Both the position numbers and the translations under genes were made by a program. Below the pieces are notes generated by a model, which worked only from the letters and a program-made list of their open reading frames with translations, had not been told where the DNA came from and ran no database searches. Source: Neobacillus sp. OS1-2 (lineage in GTDB: Bacteria; Bacillota; Bacilli; Bacillales; Cytobacillaceae). Taken from it: DNA of 64,000 nt. Positions 36,671 through 45,692 of this stretch are shown in pieces. Numbering within the stretch: position 1 is the first letter of the stretch; the number at the start of each line of letters is the position of its first letter. The stretch lies in contig NZ_CP133265.1 in assembly GCF_030915505.1 (NCBI RefSeq), forward strand, positions 744,001-808,000, given 5' to 3'.

Positions 36671-36862
36671 AAATAAGCGGAGTTTTTCCGGCTAAATGCA
36701 GAATGGGACACGTTTTAGGGCAAAATAAACGGAGCTTTTCCGGTTATGCCAAGCAAAATCCCTCATTTTGATATTTTTCGAGCCAATAGTCGGAATTTCT
36801 CCGTTTATTTTAGCTATTTTCAGTGCTATTTCCTAATTAAGCGGAATTTCTCCTCTTATTTT
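36671..36862. repeat. Block of four imperfect short palindromes (AATAAGCGGAATTTCTCCG type)
   Basis: Four copies of a roughly 26-base imperfect palindrome, core CGGAnnTTnTCCG with A/T-rich arms, lie at 36671-36697, 36723-36748, 36784-36811 and 36835-36862, spaced by 50-60 bases of unrelated sequence. No reading frame uses them. They fill most of the 414-base gap between the PBP gene and acsA and resemble REP-like interspersed palindromes of Bacillaceae. Confidence 0.75.
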
Positions 36863-36917
36863 TCTAACTCGCAGTCATGCGGCTAATGAACTTGTACCAC
36901 TTATGGGTGCTTATTCA

Positions 36918-36955
36918 AAAAAGGCTTAGAGATAGTAGCATCTCTAAGCCTTTTT
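36918..36955. terminator. Strong bidirectional terminator near acsA
   Basis: A stem of about 16 bp (AAAAAGGCTTAGAGAT with its complement) with a 6-base loop has T-runs on both sides. It lies about 95 bases past the acsA stop and 280 bases past the PBP gene, and probably ends acsA transcription. The interval to the stop holds nothing else I can name. Confidence 0.8.
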
Positions 36956-37048
36956 GACTGTGACGTTTATGTGATTGAATCTGCGATTTATCGTTTTGCA
37001 CCTCACAAGTAAATCCGTTAAATACTTTCCGCAGCGGTTTTTTATTTA

Positions 37049-38773
37049 TTAGTCTTCCATTGTAGACAAGTCGCCTGTTGGTAGGTTTAGTTCCCAAGCC
37101 TTCAAGACACGTCTCATAATTTTCCCACTTCGTGTTTTAGGCAGCTTATCACGGAAATCGATTTCTCTTGGTGCCGCGTGGGCAGCGAGTCCCTTTTTCA
37201 CAAACTGTCTGATTTCCTCTTTTAGTTCATCCGTAGCATCATAGCCATCTCGAAGGGCAACAAAGGCTTTAATAATTTCGCCCCGGACAGGGTCTGGCTT
37301 ACCAATAACCCCAGCTTCCGCTACTGCCGGATGCTCGACAAGTTTACTCTCCACTTCAAATGGACCAACCCGCTCTCCTGATGTCATAATAACATCATCT
37401 ACCCTGCCCTGGAACCAGAAATAGCCATCCTCATCCATGTATGCAGAATCCCCGGATACGTACCAGTCACCTGGCATGAAGTAGGATTCAAATTTATCAG
37501 GATTATTCCAAATCGTGTACATCATCGATGGCCAGCCTTTTTTAATGGCAAGATTCCCCATCCGATATGGAGGCAGCTCATTCCCCTGGTTGTCGACAAT
37601 GGCTGCCTCAACACCTGGAATTGGTTTACCCATTGAACCTGGCTTGATCGTCATACATGGGTAGTTACTAATAAGCTGTGCGCCTGTTTCTGTCATCCAC
37701 CAGTTATCATGAATGCGCTTATTAAATACCTTTGATCCCCATTTAACAACTTCTGGGTTTAACGGCTCACCTACACTTAATACATGGCGAAGGCTGCTAA
37801 GATCGAATTTCTTTACTAATTCATCCCCTGCACCCATCAACATCCGAAATGCGGTAGGAGCACTGTACCAAACCGTTACTCCGAAATCTTCAATCATTTG
37901 GTACCAAGATTCAGGGCTGAAACGGCCGCCAATAATGACGTTGGACGTTCCCGTTAACCACGGTCCAAAAATACCATAGGATGTCCCTGTAACCCAGCCT
38001 GGGTCGGCTGTGCACCAATATACATCGTCTTCTTTTAAATCGAGAACCCATTTTGCTGTTTGATAATGCTGAATCATGGCATTATGTACATGCAAGACCC
38101 CTTTTGGTTTTCCTGTAGAGCCGGAGGTATAATGCAGGATTAGGCCATCTGTCCGATCAACCCATTCAATTTTGAGGTCCTTGCTGGCCGATTCAAATTT
38201 CCCCAAAAAGTCAATTACCTGCCCTTGATCCTGGACATTTTTTCCGATAAGAAAAATATGCTTCAAATCAGGTAATTCATGAACTGGTACACGTTCCAAC
38301 AATTCAGGCGTCGTCACTAAGACTTTTGCTTCACTGTCTTGAAGGCGGTCTCTTACAGCCCCTTCCATAAATGCTTCAAATAATGGCCCCACGATGGCAC
38401 CGAGTTTGATCGCACCTAAAACAGTAAAATAAAGCTCCGGAGACCTTGGCATGAAAATAAAAACGCGATCGCCTTTTTCCACATCCCCGTAACTCTTTAA
38501 TACATTTCCCGCCTTATTTGATAGTTCTTTCATTTCCTTAAATGTATATTTCTCATTTCGGGAGCCATCACGATAGTATAGGGCAATCTTATTTTTCCGG
38601 TGGGTTTTCGTATGACGGTCAATGGCTTCATAGGCCAAATTAACAAGTCCTGTTTCACTCCAAGAGAATTCCTTTTCTGCTTCCTTCCAGTCAAAATGCT
38701 TGTATGTTTCATCATAATTGCTCAGATTATGCTCCCCTTGCACAACTGGCAGCGCTTCCACTTTCATTTCCAT
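37049..38773 (-). CDS. acsA: Acetyl-CoA synthetase
   Basis: AcsA converts acetate, ATP and CoA to acetyl-CoA and supports growth on acetate. The 574-residue enzyme has the P-loop YTSGSTGKPKG, the WWMTETGA motif, the YVSGDSAYMDEDGYFWFQG hinge, and the C-terminal PKTRSGKIMRR with the lysine (about K551) that AcuA acetylates to switch the enzyme off in B. subtilis. It is divergent from acuABC, whose products control this acetylation. Its promoter has TTGTGA, 17 bases, TATAAT. A cre lies about 100 bases upstream, nearer to acuA. Confidence 0.97.
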   Translation of the reverse strand: MEMKVEALPVVQGEHNLSNYDETYKHFDWKEAEKEFSWSETGLVNLAYEAIDRHTKTHRKNKIALYYRDGSRNEKYTFKEMKELSNKAGNVLKSYGDVEKGDRVFIFMPRSPELYFTVLGAIKLGAIVGPLFEAFMEGAVRDRLQDSEAKVLVTTPELLERVPVHELPDLKHIFLIGKNVQDQGQVIDFLGKFESASKDLKIEWVDRTDGLILHYTSGSTGKPKGVLHVHNAMIQHYQTAKWVLDLKEDDVYWCTADPGWVTGTSYGIFGPWLTGTSNVIIGGRFSPESWYQMIEDFGVTVWYSAPTAFRMLMGAGDELVKKFDLSSLRHVLSVGEPLNPEVVKWGSKVFNKRIHDNWWMTETGAQLISNYPCMTIKPGSMGKPIPGVEAAIVDNQGNELPPYRMGNLAIKKGWPSMMYTIWNNPDKFESYFMPGDWYVSGDSAYMDEDGYFWFQGRVDDVIMTSGERVGPFEVESKLVEHPAVAEAGVIGKPDPVRGEIIKAFVALRDGYDATDELKEEIRQFVKKGLAAHAAPREIDFRDKLPKTRSGKIMRRVLKAWELNLPTGDLSTMED

Positions 38774-38799
38774 CTCCCCCTCTTTGCTAATATGAGATT

Positions 38800-38828
38800 A
38801 TTATAGTACAAATAGTAAGTATTCACAA
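38800..38828 (-). promoter_or_regulatory. acsA promoter
   Basis: On the minus strand TTGTGA (38823-38828) and a perfect TATAAT (38800-38805) are 17 bases apart, giving a leader of about 20 bases. Confidence 0.7.
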
Positions 38829-38851
38829 TTTTAAAAATAATATTTAAGAAA

Positions 38852-38867
38852 ATTTTGTTAACAAAAT
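38852..38867. promoter_or_regulatory. A/T-rich 16-bp perfect palindrome between acsA and acuA
   Basis: ATTTTGTTAACAAAAT is a perfect palindrome centred at 38859, upstream of both divergent promoters. Its outer part is similar to half of a CodY box, but the match is incomplete. It is a possible operator of unknown factor. Confidence 0.4.
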
Positions 38868-38893
38868 AATTTTATATAAAGCAGAAAATTTTG

Positions 38894-38907
38894 TGAAATC
38901 GCTTTCT
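38894..38907. promoter_or_regulatory. cre site at the acuA promoter
   Basis: TGAAATCGCTTTCT matches the cre consensus at 13 of 14 positions (final A is T). It ends 16 bases upstream of the acuA -10 box and so covers the -35 region; binding of CcpA would repress acuABC in glucose, as known in B. subtilis. Confidence 0.7.
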
Positions 38908-38923
38908 ATCGATAAATTTTATG

Positions 38924-38929
38924 TATAAT
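38924..38929 (+). promoter_or_regulatory. acuA -10 box
   Basis: A perfect TATAAT lies 37 bases before the acuA ATG. A matching -35 is weak (GCTTTC at 17 bases), within the cre site. Confidence 0.5.
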
Positions 38930-38966
38930 AGAATTAATACTAACGATCTCTCAGGTAGGTGACCGT

Positions 38967-39599
38967 ATGGAACACAAGAAGATTTACAATGCAAAACAAT
39001 TAAAAACTCCACGGGGAACCCTTATTATTGAAGGCCCCATTTCTTCTAATAAACTAGCAGGCTATGAATTCCATGAAGACCTTGTTGCATTCCGTCCGCC
39101 TGAACAGCAGCATCAGGCCTTAATCGGTATTGCTGAGCTACCGGAAGGTCGAATTATTATTGCACGACACCGGAATACAATCGTTGGTTATGTCACCTAT
39201 CTATACCCTGATCCGCTTGAACGCTGGTCTGAGGGTAAAATGGATAATTTAATTGAATTAGGTGCGATTGAGGTAATTCCTGAATTTCGCGGCAGTTCAG
39301 TTGGTAAAAACCTTTTAATCGTTTCAATGATGGATGATGCGATGGAAGATTATATTACCATCACTACTGAGTATTATTGGCATTGGGATTTAAAAGGAAC
39401 CAAATTAAATGTTTGGGATTATCGCAAGGTCATGGAGAAAATGATGAATGCCGGAGGCCTCGAGTGGTATGCGACCGATGATCCTGAAATTTGCTCCCAC
39501 CCCGCCAACTGTCTGATGGCGCGGATGGGGAAACGGGTCGATTTAGAGTCCATTCAAAAGTTTGACCGGTTACGGTTTATGAACAGATTTATGTATTAA
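38967..39599 (+). CDS. acuA: Acetoin utilisation protein AcuA, protein acetyltransferase
   Basis: This 210-residue GNAT-fold acetyltransferase inactivates acetyl-CoA synthetase in B. subtilis by acetylating its catalytic lysine. The acetyl-CoA binding block is EVIPEFRGSSVGKNLLIVSM (about residues 107-126). The AGGTAGGTG site precedes the ATG. It is the first gene of acuABC, transcribed away from its target acsA. Confidence 0.95.
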   Translation: MEHKKIYNAKQLKTPRGTLIIEGPISSNKLAGYEFHEDLVAFRPPEQQHQALIGIAELPEGRIIIARHRNTIVGYVTYLYPDPLERWSEGKMDNLIELGAIEVIPEFRGSSVGKNLLIVSMMDDAMEDYITITTEYYWHWDLKGTKLNVWDYRKVMEKMMNAGGLEWYATDDPEICSHPANCLMARMGKRVDLESIQKFDRLRFMNRFMY

Positions 39600-39638
39600 C
39601 ATTTTCCTGACAGTACTCTGGATTGAGGGTGATTTCTT

Positions 39639-40286
39639 ATGATAGTAGAAGAAATTATGAAAACAGATGTTGCAACACTATTTCCGACTGATACCATTGC
39701 AGATGCTATGAAAGTAATGGAGACACGAAAAATCCGTCATATCCCAATCGTTAATGATGAAGGGCATTTGGTTGGCTTGGTTACTGTAGCAAAAATACAG
39801 GAGGCCACCCCATCCATTTTTCATGCCAATGAACATCCTGAAGATTTGAAAAAATCACTTGCGACGATTATGGAGCAAAATATCATAACAGGGCATCCAC
39901 TTGATTTTGTAGAAGAGGTAGCGGGACTTTTCTATGAACACAAGATCAGCTGTATCCCCATCATAAATGATAGGAAACTAGTGGGAATTGTAACTGAAAC
40001 GGATTTGCTGCGCACAATGGTTGAGCTAACTGGTGCCCATCAGCCGGGTTCACAAATCGAAATTAAGGTACCTAACCTTGCAGGTGTACTTAGTGATATT
40101 ACTACTGTTATCAAAAGACGGAAGGCGAACATTCTAAGTGTCCTTGTTTATCCTGATAAAACGGATGATCATTTTAAAATTCTAGTGATTAGGGTTCAAA
40201 CCATGAACCCGACGGCACTTATTCAGGAACTTAATCAAGCAGGACATCATGTTCTATGGCCAAATCTTCCGGGGATTTCCCAATGA
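39639..40286 (+). CDS. acuB: Acetoin utilisation protein AcuB (CBS pair and ACT domain)
   Basis: This 215-residue cytoplasmic protein has two CBS motifs (about residues 1-60 and 78-135) and a C-terminal ACT domain (about 138-210, starting [19 protein letters not shown]). The CBS pair likely senses adenine nucleotides and the ACT domain an amino acid or similar ligand, so it is probably regulatory; its biochemical role in the acu operon is not established. Its stop overlaps the acuC start (ATGA), showing translational coupling. The ribosome binding site is GAGGGTGAT. Confidence 0.93.
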   Translation: MIVEEIMKTDVATLFPTDTIADAMKVMETRKIRHIPIVNDEGHLVGLVTVAKIQEATPSIFHANEHPEDLKKSLATIMEQNIITGHPLDFVEEVAGLFYEHKISCIPIINDRKLVGIVTETDLLRTMVELTGAHQPGSQIEIKVPNLAGVLSDITTVIKRRKANILSVLVYPDKTDDHFKILVIRVQTMNPTALIQELNQAGHHVLWPNLPGISQ

Positions 40287-41455
40287 GTGATCGCTGCTCC
40301 TTTATTTTTTCAGAAGAACTGCTGAACTATAAATTCAGCAGTCATCATCCTTTTAATCAATTCCGGCTTAAATTAACAGTAGACCTATTAAATAAACTGA
40401 ATGCACTAGATCCTGAACAGGTGATTCCGCCTAAAATGGCATCTGAAGAAGAGCTGTCCCTAATTCATGACAGTAGTTACATAGAAGCAGTGAAAAAAGC
40501 AGGACATGGGCAACTACCGAAGGAAATAGCTGAAAATTATGGGTTAGGTACAGAAGATACCCCGATTTTTCCTAATATGCATGAAGCAAGTTCCTTATTG
40601 GTTGGCGGTACATTAACAGCTGTGGATCAAGTGATGACTGGTAAGTCCCTCCATGCTCTCCATCTTGGTGGAGGATTGCATCATGGCTTTCGCGGCAAAG
40701 CATCCGGATTTTGCATATATAATGACAGTTCAGTAGCCATTAAGTATTTACAGGAAAAATACCATGCACGCGTGTTATATGTGGATACGGATGCCCATCA
40801 CGGTGATGGTGTTCAATGGTCATTTTATGATGACCCTACTGTATGTACCTTATCGATCCATGAGACCGGGAGATATTTGTTTCCAGGTACAGGAAATCTA
40901 AATGAGCGGGGACAAGGGAAAGGCTATGGCTATTCCTTTAATATCCCTGTCGATGCTTTTACCGAAGATGAATCATGGCTGCATGCCTACACACAATCCA
41001 TTAAGGATGTGGCTGCCTTTTTTAAACCGGATGTTATTCTGACTCAAAATGGTGCCGATTCACATTATTACGATCCATTAACACATTTATCAGCAACAAT
41101 GAATATCTACCGGGAAATACCAAAAGTTGCCCATGAAATTGCCCATCAATATTGCAATGGGAAGTGGATTGCAGTTGGTGGCGGCGGGTATGACATCTGG
41201 AGAGTAGTCCCAAGGGCGTGGGCACTTATTTGGCTCGAAATGACGGAAAACTCAAATTGTTATGGCAGATTACCGGAGGCTTGGCTCAATCAGTGGCAAA
41301 AAGAATCACCGGTTACATTACCAAAAGAATGGGACGACCCTGAGGATTTATATACTCCAATCCCAAGAAAAGCGGAAATTACCGAAAAAAACTTACTGAC
41401 GCTTGAAAAGGCACTATATCCGATTCGTAATCAGCAAAAAAGTGAATCAATGTAA
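40283..41455 (+). CDS. acuC: AcuC, class I histone-deacetylase-type deacetylase
   Basis: AcuC removes the acetyl group from acetylated AcsA, reactivating it. The 390-residue protein has the arginase/deacetylase fold with [11 protein letters not shown] and the zinc-site motif [13 protein letters not shown] (about residues 167-179), plus [13 protein letters not shown]. The start at 40283 was preferred because it overlaps the acuB stop (ATGA) and gives the family N-terminus [14 protein letters not shown]. It is the last gene of acuABC, followed directly by a bidirectional terminator. Confidence 0.96.
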   Translation: MSDRCSFIFSEELLNYKFSSHHPFNQFRLKLTVDLLNKLNALDPEQVIPPKMASEEELSLIHDSSYIEAVKKAGHGQLPKEIAENYGLGTEDTPIFPNMHEASSLLVGGTLTAVDQVMTGKSLHALHLGGGLHHGFRGKASGFCIYNDSSVAIKYLQEKYHARVLYVDTDAHHGDGVQWSFYDDPTVCTLSIHETGRYLFPGTGNLNERGQGKGYGYSFNIPVDAFTEDESWLHAYTQSIKDVAAFFKPDVILTQNGADSHYYDPLTHLSATMNIYREIPKVAHEIAHQYCNGKWIAVGGGGYDIWRVVPRAWALIWLEMTENSNCYGRLPEAWLNQWQKESPVTLPKEWDDPEDLYTPIPRKAEITEKNLLTLEKALYPIRNQQKSESM

Positions 41456-41484
41456 AAAAGGCTGCCGTATTGGCAGCCTTTTTT
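41453..41484. terminator. Bidirectional terminator between acuC and ccpA
   Basis: An A-rich stem (AAAAAGGCTGCC with GGCAGCCTTTTT) and a short loop lie between the convergent stops. The motPS genes found here in B. subtilis are absent. Confidence 0.85.
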
Positions 41485-41486
41485 GG

Positions 41487-42485
41487 TTATTTTGTTGATT
41501 GCCTGTGTTCAATCCGATGTGGAAGAACCACACTATTTTCTTCCGTTTTTTCTTTATTCATTAATTTGGTTAAGAGTCGCATGGCAACAGCACCCATGTC
41601 ATATAAAGGTTGTACAATCGTGGTAAGCTGTGGACGTACCATCAGTGCCAGTCTTGTATTATCTGAAGTGATGATCTCAAAATCCTCAGGAACATTAAAG
41701 CCCTTGTCCTCTGCACCATGAACGACACCCAGAGCCATTTCATCTGAACCCACTAAAATGGCAGTTGGTCTTTCAGCAGCTTCCAGTAATTTTTCTATAG
41801 CTTCAATCCCGGAGTCGTACGTATAATCCCCTTCAAAAAGTAGCTCTTCATTAAAGGGGAGGCCGGCTTCCACAAGCGCACGCTGATAGCCTTTTAATTT
41901 TTTCTGGGCATTTTTTGGCTCATGAAGCGGTCCAATCACAAAGGCAATCTGTTTATGACCTTTTTCAATGAACTCTTTGGTCGAATCATAAACGGCAGCC
42001 TCATAATCGATATTGACGGATGGAATTTGATTTGATTCTTCAATAGAGCCAGCCAAAACAATCGGCACCGGTGATTTTTCAAATTCCGCCACATGGTCAG
42101 CACTAATATTTCCACCCATAAATACAATTCCATCAACTTGTTTTCCAAGCATCGTATTCAGCAAGTGTAATTCCTTCTCTTTGTTTTGGTCGGAATTGCT
42201 TAAAATAATATTGTATTTATACATGGTGGCGATATCTTCAATACCGCGTGCTAATTCAGCGAAAAAGATATTTGAAATATCAGGAATGATCACACCCACA
42301 GTAGTGGTTTTCTTACTTGCTAATCCTCTTGCTACTGCATTTGGCCGATAGCCTAATCTTTCAATAACCTCTAACACCTTTTTACGGGTTACCGGTTTTA
42401 CATTTGGATTTCCATTAACAACACGGGAAACCGTTGCCATTGATACATTTGCTTCCCTTGCCACATCATAAATAGTGATATTCAC
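41487..42485 (-). CDS. ccpA: Catabolite control protein A
   Basis: CcpA is the LacI-family regulator that, with HPr-Ser46-P, binds cre sites to repress or activate carbon metabolism. The 332-residue protein has the N-terminal helix-turn-helix ([19 protein letters not shown], residues 4-22), the hinge helix VARGLASKK, and a periplasmic-binding-protein-like core. Three candidate cre sites occur in this window (ackA, gamma-lyase gene, acuA). It converges with acuC and lies downstream of aroA on the same strand; a terminator separates it from aroA, so it has its own promoter, not clearly identified. Confidence 0.97.
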   Translation of the reverse strand: MNITIYDVAREANVSMATVSRVVNGNPNVKPVTRKKVLEVIERLGYRPNAVARGLASKKTTTVGVIIPDISNIFFAELARGIEDIATMYKYNIILSNSDQNKEKELHLLNTMLGKQVDGIVFMGGNISADHVAEFEKSPVPIVLAGSIEESNQIPSVNIDYEAAVYDSTKEFIEKGHKQIAFVIGPLHEPKNAQKKLKGYQRALVEAGLPFNEELLFEGDYTYDSGIEAIEKLLEAAERPTAILVGSDEMALGVVHGAEDKGFNVPEDFEIITSDNTRLALMVRPQLTTIVQPLYDMGAVAMRLLTKLMNKEKTEENSVVLPHRIEHRQSTK

Positions 42486-42662
42486 TTAAAACACTCTCCT
42501 AAAACGTACATTGTTTTTCTTTATTTTACAACAGCTTGAATAAACTTAGTCATGAAATGTATGTGATAAGTTAAACAATCTTAACATGTACTTAATGATA
42601 CGACAAGAATAGTAAAGCCGCAATTGCATTTGTCAATTATTTTTTAAAAACACCTCTTTTTC

Positions 42663-42701
42663 ATGAAAAAACCTTCTGCAAAGTCTGCAGAAGGTTTTTT
42701 C
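42663..42701 (-). terminator. aroA terminator
   Basis: A 16-bp stem (GAAAAAACCTTCTGCA with its complement) with an AAGTC loop lies 15 bases past the aroA stop. Confidence 0.85.
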
Positions 42702-42715
42702 GGAAAATAGCTAAA

Positions 42716-43792
42716 TTAAAGCTTAACAAAGTTGGATGCAAGCAATTCACTATAGAAATGGTCAAATTGATCAAGATTCATTTGTTGTTGCGCATCAGAT
42801 AAGGCAACTGCAGGATCTGGATGAACTTCAGCCATTACTCCGTCAGCACCGATGGCAATAGCAGCCTTCGCACATGGAAGCAGTAAATCTCTTCTGCCGG
42901 TTGAGTGCGTAACATCTACCATAACTGGTAAATGTGTTTCTTGTTTTAAAATAGGAACGGCAGAAATATCCAGTGTATTCCTTGTTGCGCGTTCGTAGGT
43001 TCTAATTCCACGCTCACATAGAATAATTTGTCCGTTTCCTTGTGCCATTATATATTCTGCAGCATTGATAAATTCTTCTATCGTTGCTGAAATTCCCCTT
43101 TTTAACAAGACTGGCTTTTTCACCGCACCGGCGGCTTTTAATAGTTCAAAGTTCTGCATATTGCGGGCACCAATTTGAATGACGTCAATATAGTCGCAGG
43201 CCATTTCAATATCAGCCGGGTTTACAATTTCACTGATGACAGCCATATCAAACTCATCTGCTACACGTTTTAAAATTTTCAGTCCCTCTACGCCCAACCC
43301 TTGGAAATCATATGGAGAGGTTCTTGGTTTATAAGCACCCCCGCGAAGTAGCTTTAACCCTTTTTCCTTCATTGCTTTTGCCACTGTTGCTACCTGCTCA
43401 TAGGACTCAACCGCACAAGGGCCAAAGACGAAATGCTGCTTTCCGTCGCCAATCGTTTCGCCTTTTAGATTCACAATCGTATTTTCAGGCTTTTTCTTCC
43501 TCGAGACAAGCAATGCTTTTTCATGGTCATCTTTTTGTAAATCTAATCCTGCTTTAAATATTTCTTTGAAAAGATGGTCAATAGTTGAATTCTCAAATGG
43601 TCCATCATTATGCTCTTTAATCACTTCAAGCATTTTTCTTTCACGGACTGGGTCATAACGGTATACCCCTTGATTTCCTTTAACCTGCCCTATCTCTTGA
43701 ACAAGCTGCGCTCTCTCGTTAATAATCTTCAACAATTCTAAGTTTAGTTCATCAACACGCGTTCTCAATTGATCCAATTCATTATTAGCCAT
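42716..43792 (-). CDS. aroA: Bifunctional DAHP synthase / chorismate mutase
   Basis: This enzyme makes DAHP from phosphoenolpyruvate and erythrose 4-phosphate, the first step to aromatic amino acids; its N-terminal chorismate mutase domain also gives feedback control. Starting at 43792 gives 358 residues, the B. subtilis length. Residues about 1-90 are the chorismate mutase helices ([25 protein letters not shown]), and the DAHP synthase TIM barrel follows with [29 protein letters not shown] and [10 protein letters not shown]. The start is chosen by a purine-rich AGGACGGGG upstream; the longer frame to 43825 runs through it. Downstream ccpA is a separate unit. Confidence 0.96.
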   Translation of the reverse strand: MANNELDQLRTRVDELNLELLKIINERAQLVQEIGQVKGNQGVYRYDPVRERKMLEVIKEHNDGPFENSTIDHLFKEIFKAGLDLQKDDHEKALLVSRKKKPENTIVNLKGETIGDGKQHFVFGPCAVESYEQVATVAKAMKEKGLKLLRGGAYKPRTSPYDFQGLGVEGLKILKRVADEFDMAVISEIVNPADIEMACDYIDVIQIGARNMQNFELLKAAGAVKKPVLLKRGISATIEEFINAAEYIMAQGNGQIILCERGIRTYERATRNTLDISAVPILKQETHLPVMVDVTHSTGRRDLLLPCAKAAIAIGADGVMAEVHPDPAVALSDAQQQMNLDQFDHFYSELLASNFVKL

Positions 43793-44059
43793 TATTGATC
43801 CCCGTCCTTTCTCCCCGCAAATCATTATATCCAGAAATGTTAACTAGTATTTTCCGCCATTAACGAATGATTTACAAGCTCTAAGTGTTAAATTTTAAAA
43901 ATTTTAATAATTAGGCTTTATTATAGCTGAAATGGTTTCCTTTGTCATCTCTTTTTTCTTTAATAATTAAACGCTTTTAAGCACTAAAGTAAAATGATAT
44001 AATAGCTTATTTTATGTGAAAGAATCTCAATATGTTCGTTTAAAAAAGTCTTTCAATAA

Positions 44060-44088
44060 ATAAAAGGATGAACGATTCATCCTTTTTG
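44060..44088 (-). terminator. ytxJ terminator
   Basis: The 11-bp stem AAAGGATGAA/TTCATCCTTT with a short CG loop lies about 15 bases past the ytxJ stop. The rest of the 270-base gap to aroA is A/T-rich with nothing I can identify. Confidence 0.75.
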
Positions 44089-44099
44089 TCATTCAATCG

Positions 44100-44432
44100 T
44101 TACTCCTTCTCACTGCCTGCATTTCCCAAAGAACGACTGGTAATTTTCCAGTGTGAAGCGTTCCATTCCACTTTCCCATTTGCAAAAAGAAAAGCTTGTG
44201 GTGATTCGTGCTTAATCTGAAATCTCTCTGCGACCTCATTTGATAGTGGGCGTGAATCTTGAACGGCTAAATAATAGGTTGGTACATTCTGATTTTCATT
44301 CGCAAATTTTTCATACTCCTTGTATGCAGCATGGCTGATTGGACATGTTAAACTATGCTTTAAGAGATAAAATTTGCTTTCATTTGTTAGCAATTGATCA
44401 AATTGTTCAATGGATTCAATTTTCCTAAGCAT
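44100..44432 (-). CDS. ytxJ: Bacillithiol-system protein YtxJ
   Basis: This 110-residue monothiol thioredoxin-like protein belongs to the DUF2847 family and is proposed to act as a bacilliredoxin. The single active cysteine is in HSLTCPISHAAY (TCPIS motif). The fold elements FYLLKH and QAFLFANGKV fit a thioredoxin-like chain. It supports that the organism uses bacillithiol. It follows ytxH after a copy of the interspersed repeat. Confidence 0.92.
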   Translation of the reverse strand: MLRKIESIEQFDQLLTNESKFYLLKHSLTCPISHAAYKEYEKFANENQNVPTYYLAVQDSRPLSNEVAERFQIKHESPQAFLFANGKVEWNASHWKITSRSLGNAGSEKE

Positions 44433-44450
44433 TTATACACCCTCCAGTTG

Positions 44451-44503
44451 AAAAGCGGAAGCGCCTTGATCAGGGGCTATGCCCCTAGGCGCTGGAGCTA
44501 GAC
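44451..44503. repeat. GCGCC-ended interspersed repeat, compact copy
   Basis: This 53-base copy runs AAAAGCGGAAGCGCC ... GGCGCTGGAGCTAGAC. The centre TCAGGGGC/GCCCCTAGG makes one continuous hairpin with the ends AGCGCC/GGCGCT. It is intergenic between ytxH and ytxJ and is an ideal single stem-loop. Confidence 0.8.
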
Positions 44504-44513
44504 ATAAAATTAG

Positions 44514-44550
44514 TAAACGGTGAAGTCATTTTATCACTTCACCGTTTTAA
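44514..44550 (-). terminator. Hairpin after ytxH, possible terminator
   Basis: A 12-bp perfect stem (AAACGGTGAAGT with its complement) lies 11 bases past the ytxH stop, but the T-run in the minus direction is poor. Confidence 0.5.
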
Positions 44551-44560
44551 TCACAAATAA

Positions 44561-45001
44561 TTAAATTTTAACCTTACTTTCCTCTTCGTCAAACGCCTTT
44601 TGCGCTGCCTCTAATTTTTTTCTGATCTCACTGCTGTCTACTGATTTAATTTCAATTGATTTTTTAGTGGGACGATTTTCGTTTGGAGAATGAATGGGAA
44701 TATAGTTTACTTCCGATTCCACCGCTTTTTCTTTTGGATTTTCGTATTTTCCTTTTACTTTACTGATTAACTCGTTGGATTGCTGAACAAGCTCTTGGGA
44801 TAGGGATGACGTTTTATCCTTAAGCGTTCCTGCTGAACCGCTCAATGTACCCCTGAGCTCCTTTCCTGTCTTCGGAGCCAAGAGAAATGCCGCTGCGGCT
44901 CCAAGCACACCCCCGATTAATGCACCTAGTAAAAAGCTATTAGAAGACTCCTCATTGCGGCCCTGACTCGTTTCTCGTGATTCATATTCTCTACTGGACA
45001 T
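44561..45001 (-). CDS. ytxH: YtxH-domain stress protein
   Basis: This 146-residue protein has the YtxH domain: a single glycine/alanine-rich helix with SFLLGALIGGVLGAAAAFLL (about residues 22-41) followed by PKTGKELRG. It probably anchors in the membrane with a long, basic/acidic helical tail. The C-terminus is Lys/Glu-rich. In B. subtilis it is a general-stress (sigma-B) gene in the ytxGHJ group; the same three genes are grouped here. Starts 17 bases after ytxG ends. Confidence 0.92.
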   Translation of the reverse strand: MSSREYESRETSQGRNEESSNSFLLGALIGGVLGAAAAFLLAPKTGKELRGTLSGSAGTLKDKTSSLSQELVQQSNELISKVKGKYENPKEKAVESEVNYIPIHSPNENRPTKKSIEIKSVDSSEIRKKLEAAQKAFDEEESKVKI

Positions 45002-45018
45002 GTTAAACCCTCCTTTAT

Positions 45019-45480
45019 TTAGTGAGCTCTAACCTTCTGTCTTTCCTCTGTGCTACCTTCCGCCTTTGATTGCTTTCTTGCCTGCCACTTATCCTTTAAT
45101 TCAAGAAAAATATTACTCCATTGAACAATTTGCGAGATTTTCTCTTTACTCTCTTCTACCTGTTGATCAACTGTATTAGTAATATTCTTAAGTGTTCCAT
45201 TAAATTGGGAGACTGTTGTTCCCACATCTTTTACCGCTTCCACTACACTATTTAACCGTTCGGATTTTTGCTGAATATCGTCGGCAAGGGCATTGGTCTT
45301 TTGTAAAAGTACCGTGGTTTCTGTTGTCACGCCGTCTAATTGTTTTTCTAAACCAGTCAATGTGTTTGAAACACTTGTAAGTGTACCTTGTAGTGATTTA
45401 AGCGTTTTTGATATGTAGATGACAAGCACCAAAAAAGCAATGGCTATCAAGGCTACGCTTAAGTATAAAATAATTTCCAT
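45019..45480 (-). CDS. ytxG: DUF948 protein YtxG
   Basis: This 153-residue protein has an N-terminal membrane helix ([21 protein letters not shown], of which positions 3-22 are hydrophobic) and a long Gln/Thr/Val-rich coiled-coil region ([20 protein letters not shown]). DUF948 members are general-stress proteins of unknown mechanism in Bacillus. It is the first gene of the ytxG-ytxH-ytxJ group. A sigma-B promoter is expected from the B. subtilis case but was not identified. Confidence 0.92.
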   Translation of the reverse strand: MEIILYLSVALIAIAFLVLVIYISKTLKSLQGTLTSVSNTLTGLEKQLDGVTTETTVLLQKTNALADDIQQKSERLNSVVEAVKDVGTTVSQFNGTLKNITNTVDQQVEESKEKISQIVQWSNIFLELKDKWQARKQSKAEGSTEERQKVRAH

Positions 45481-45692
45481 CGTGCACCTCCGTATTAACT
45501 ATCCATATGTATTACCCATCCATTACGGATATAAACCTCGTTCATTATCTTATACTACTTCCCTATTTTTGTCTTGTTTTCCTGCCATTTATTAAAAAAT
45601 TTGCCAATACTATTTGTTGTTAGTTCAACTTTCCCTACCCGTTCGGGTACAATAGATGTGTATGGTGATATATTTTTGATGGAGGCGTTAGT

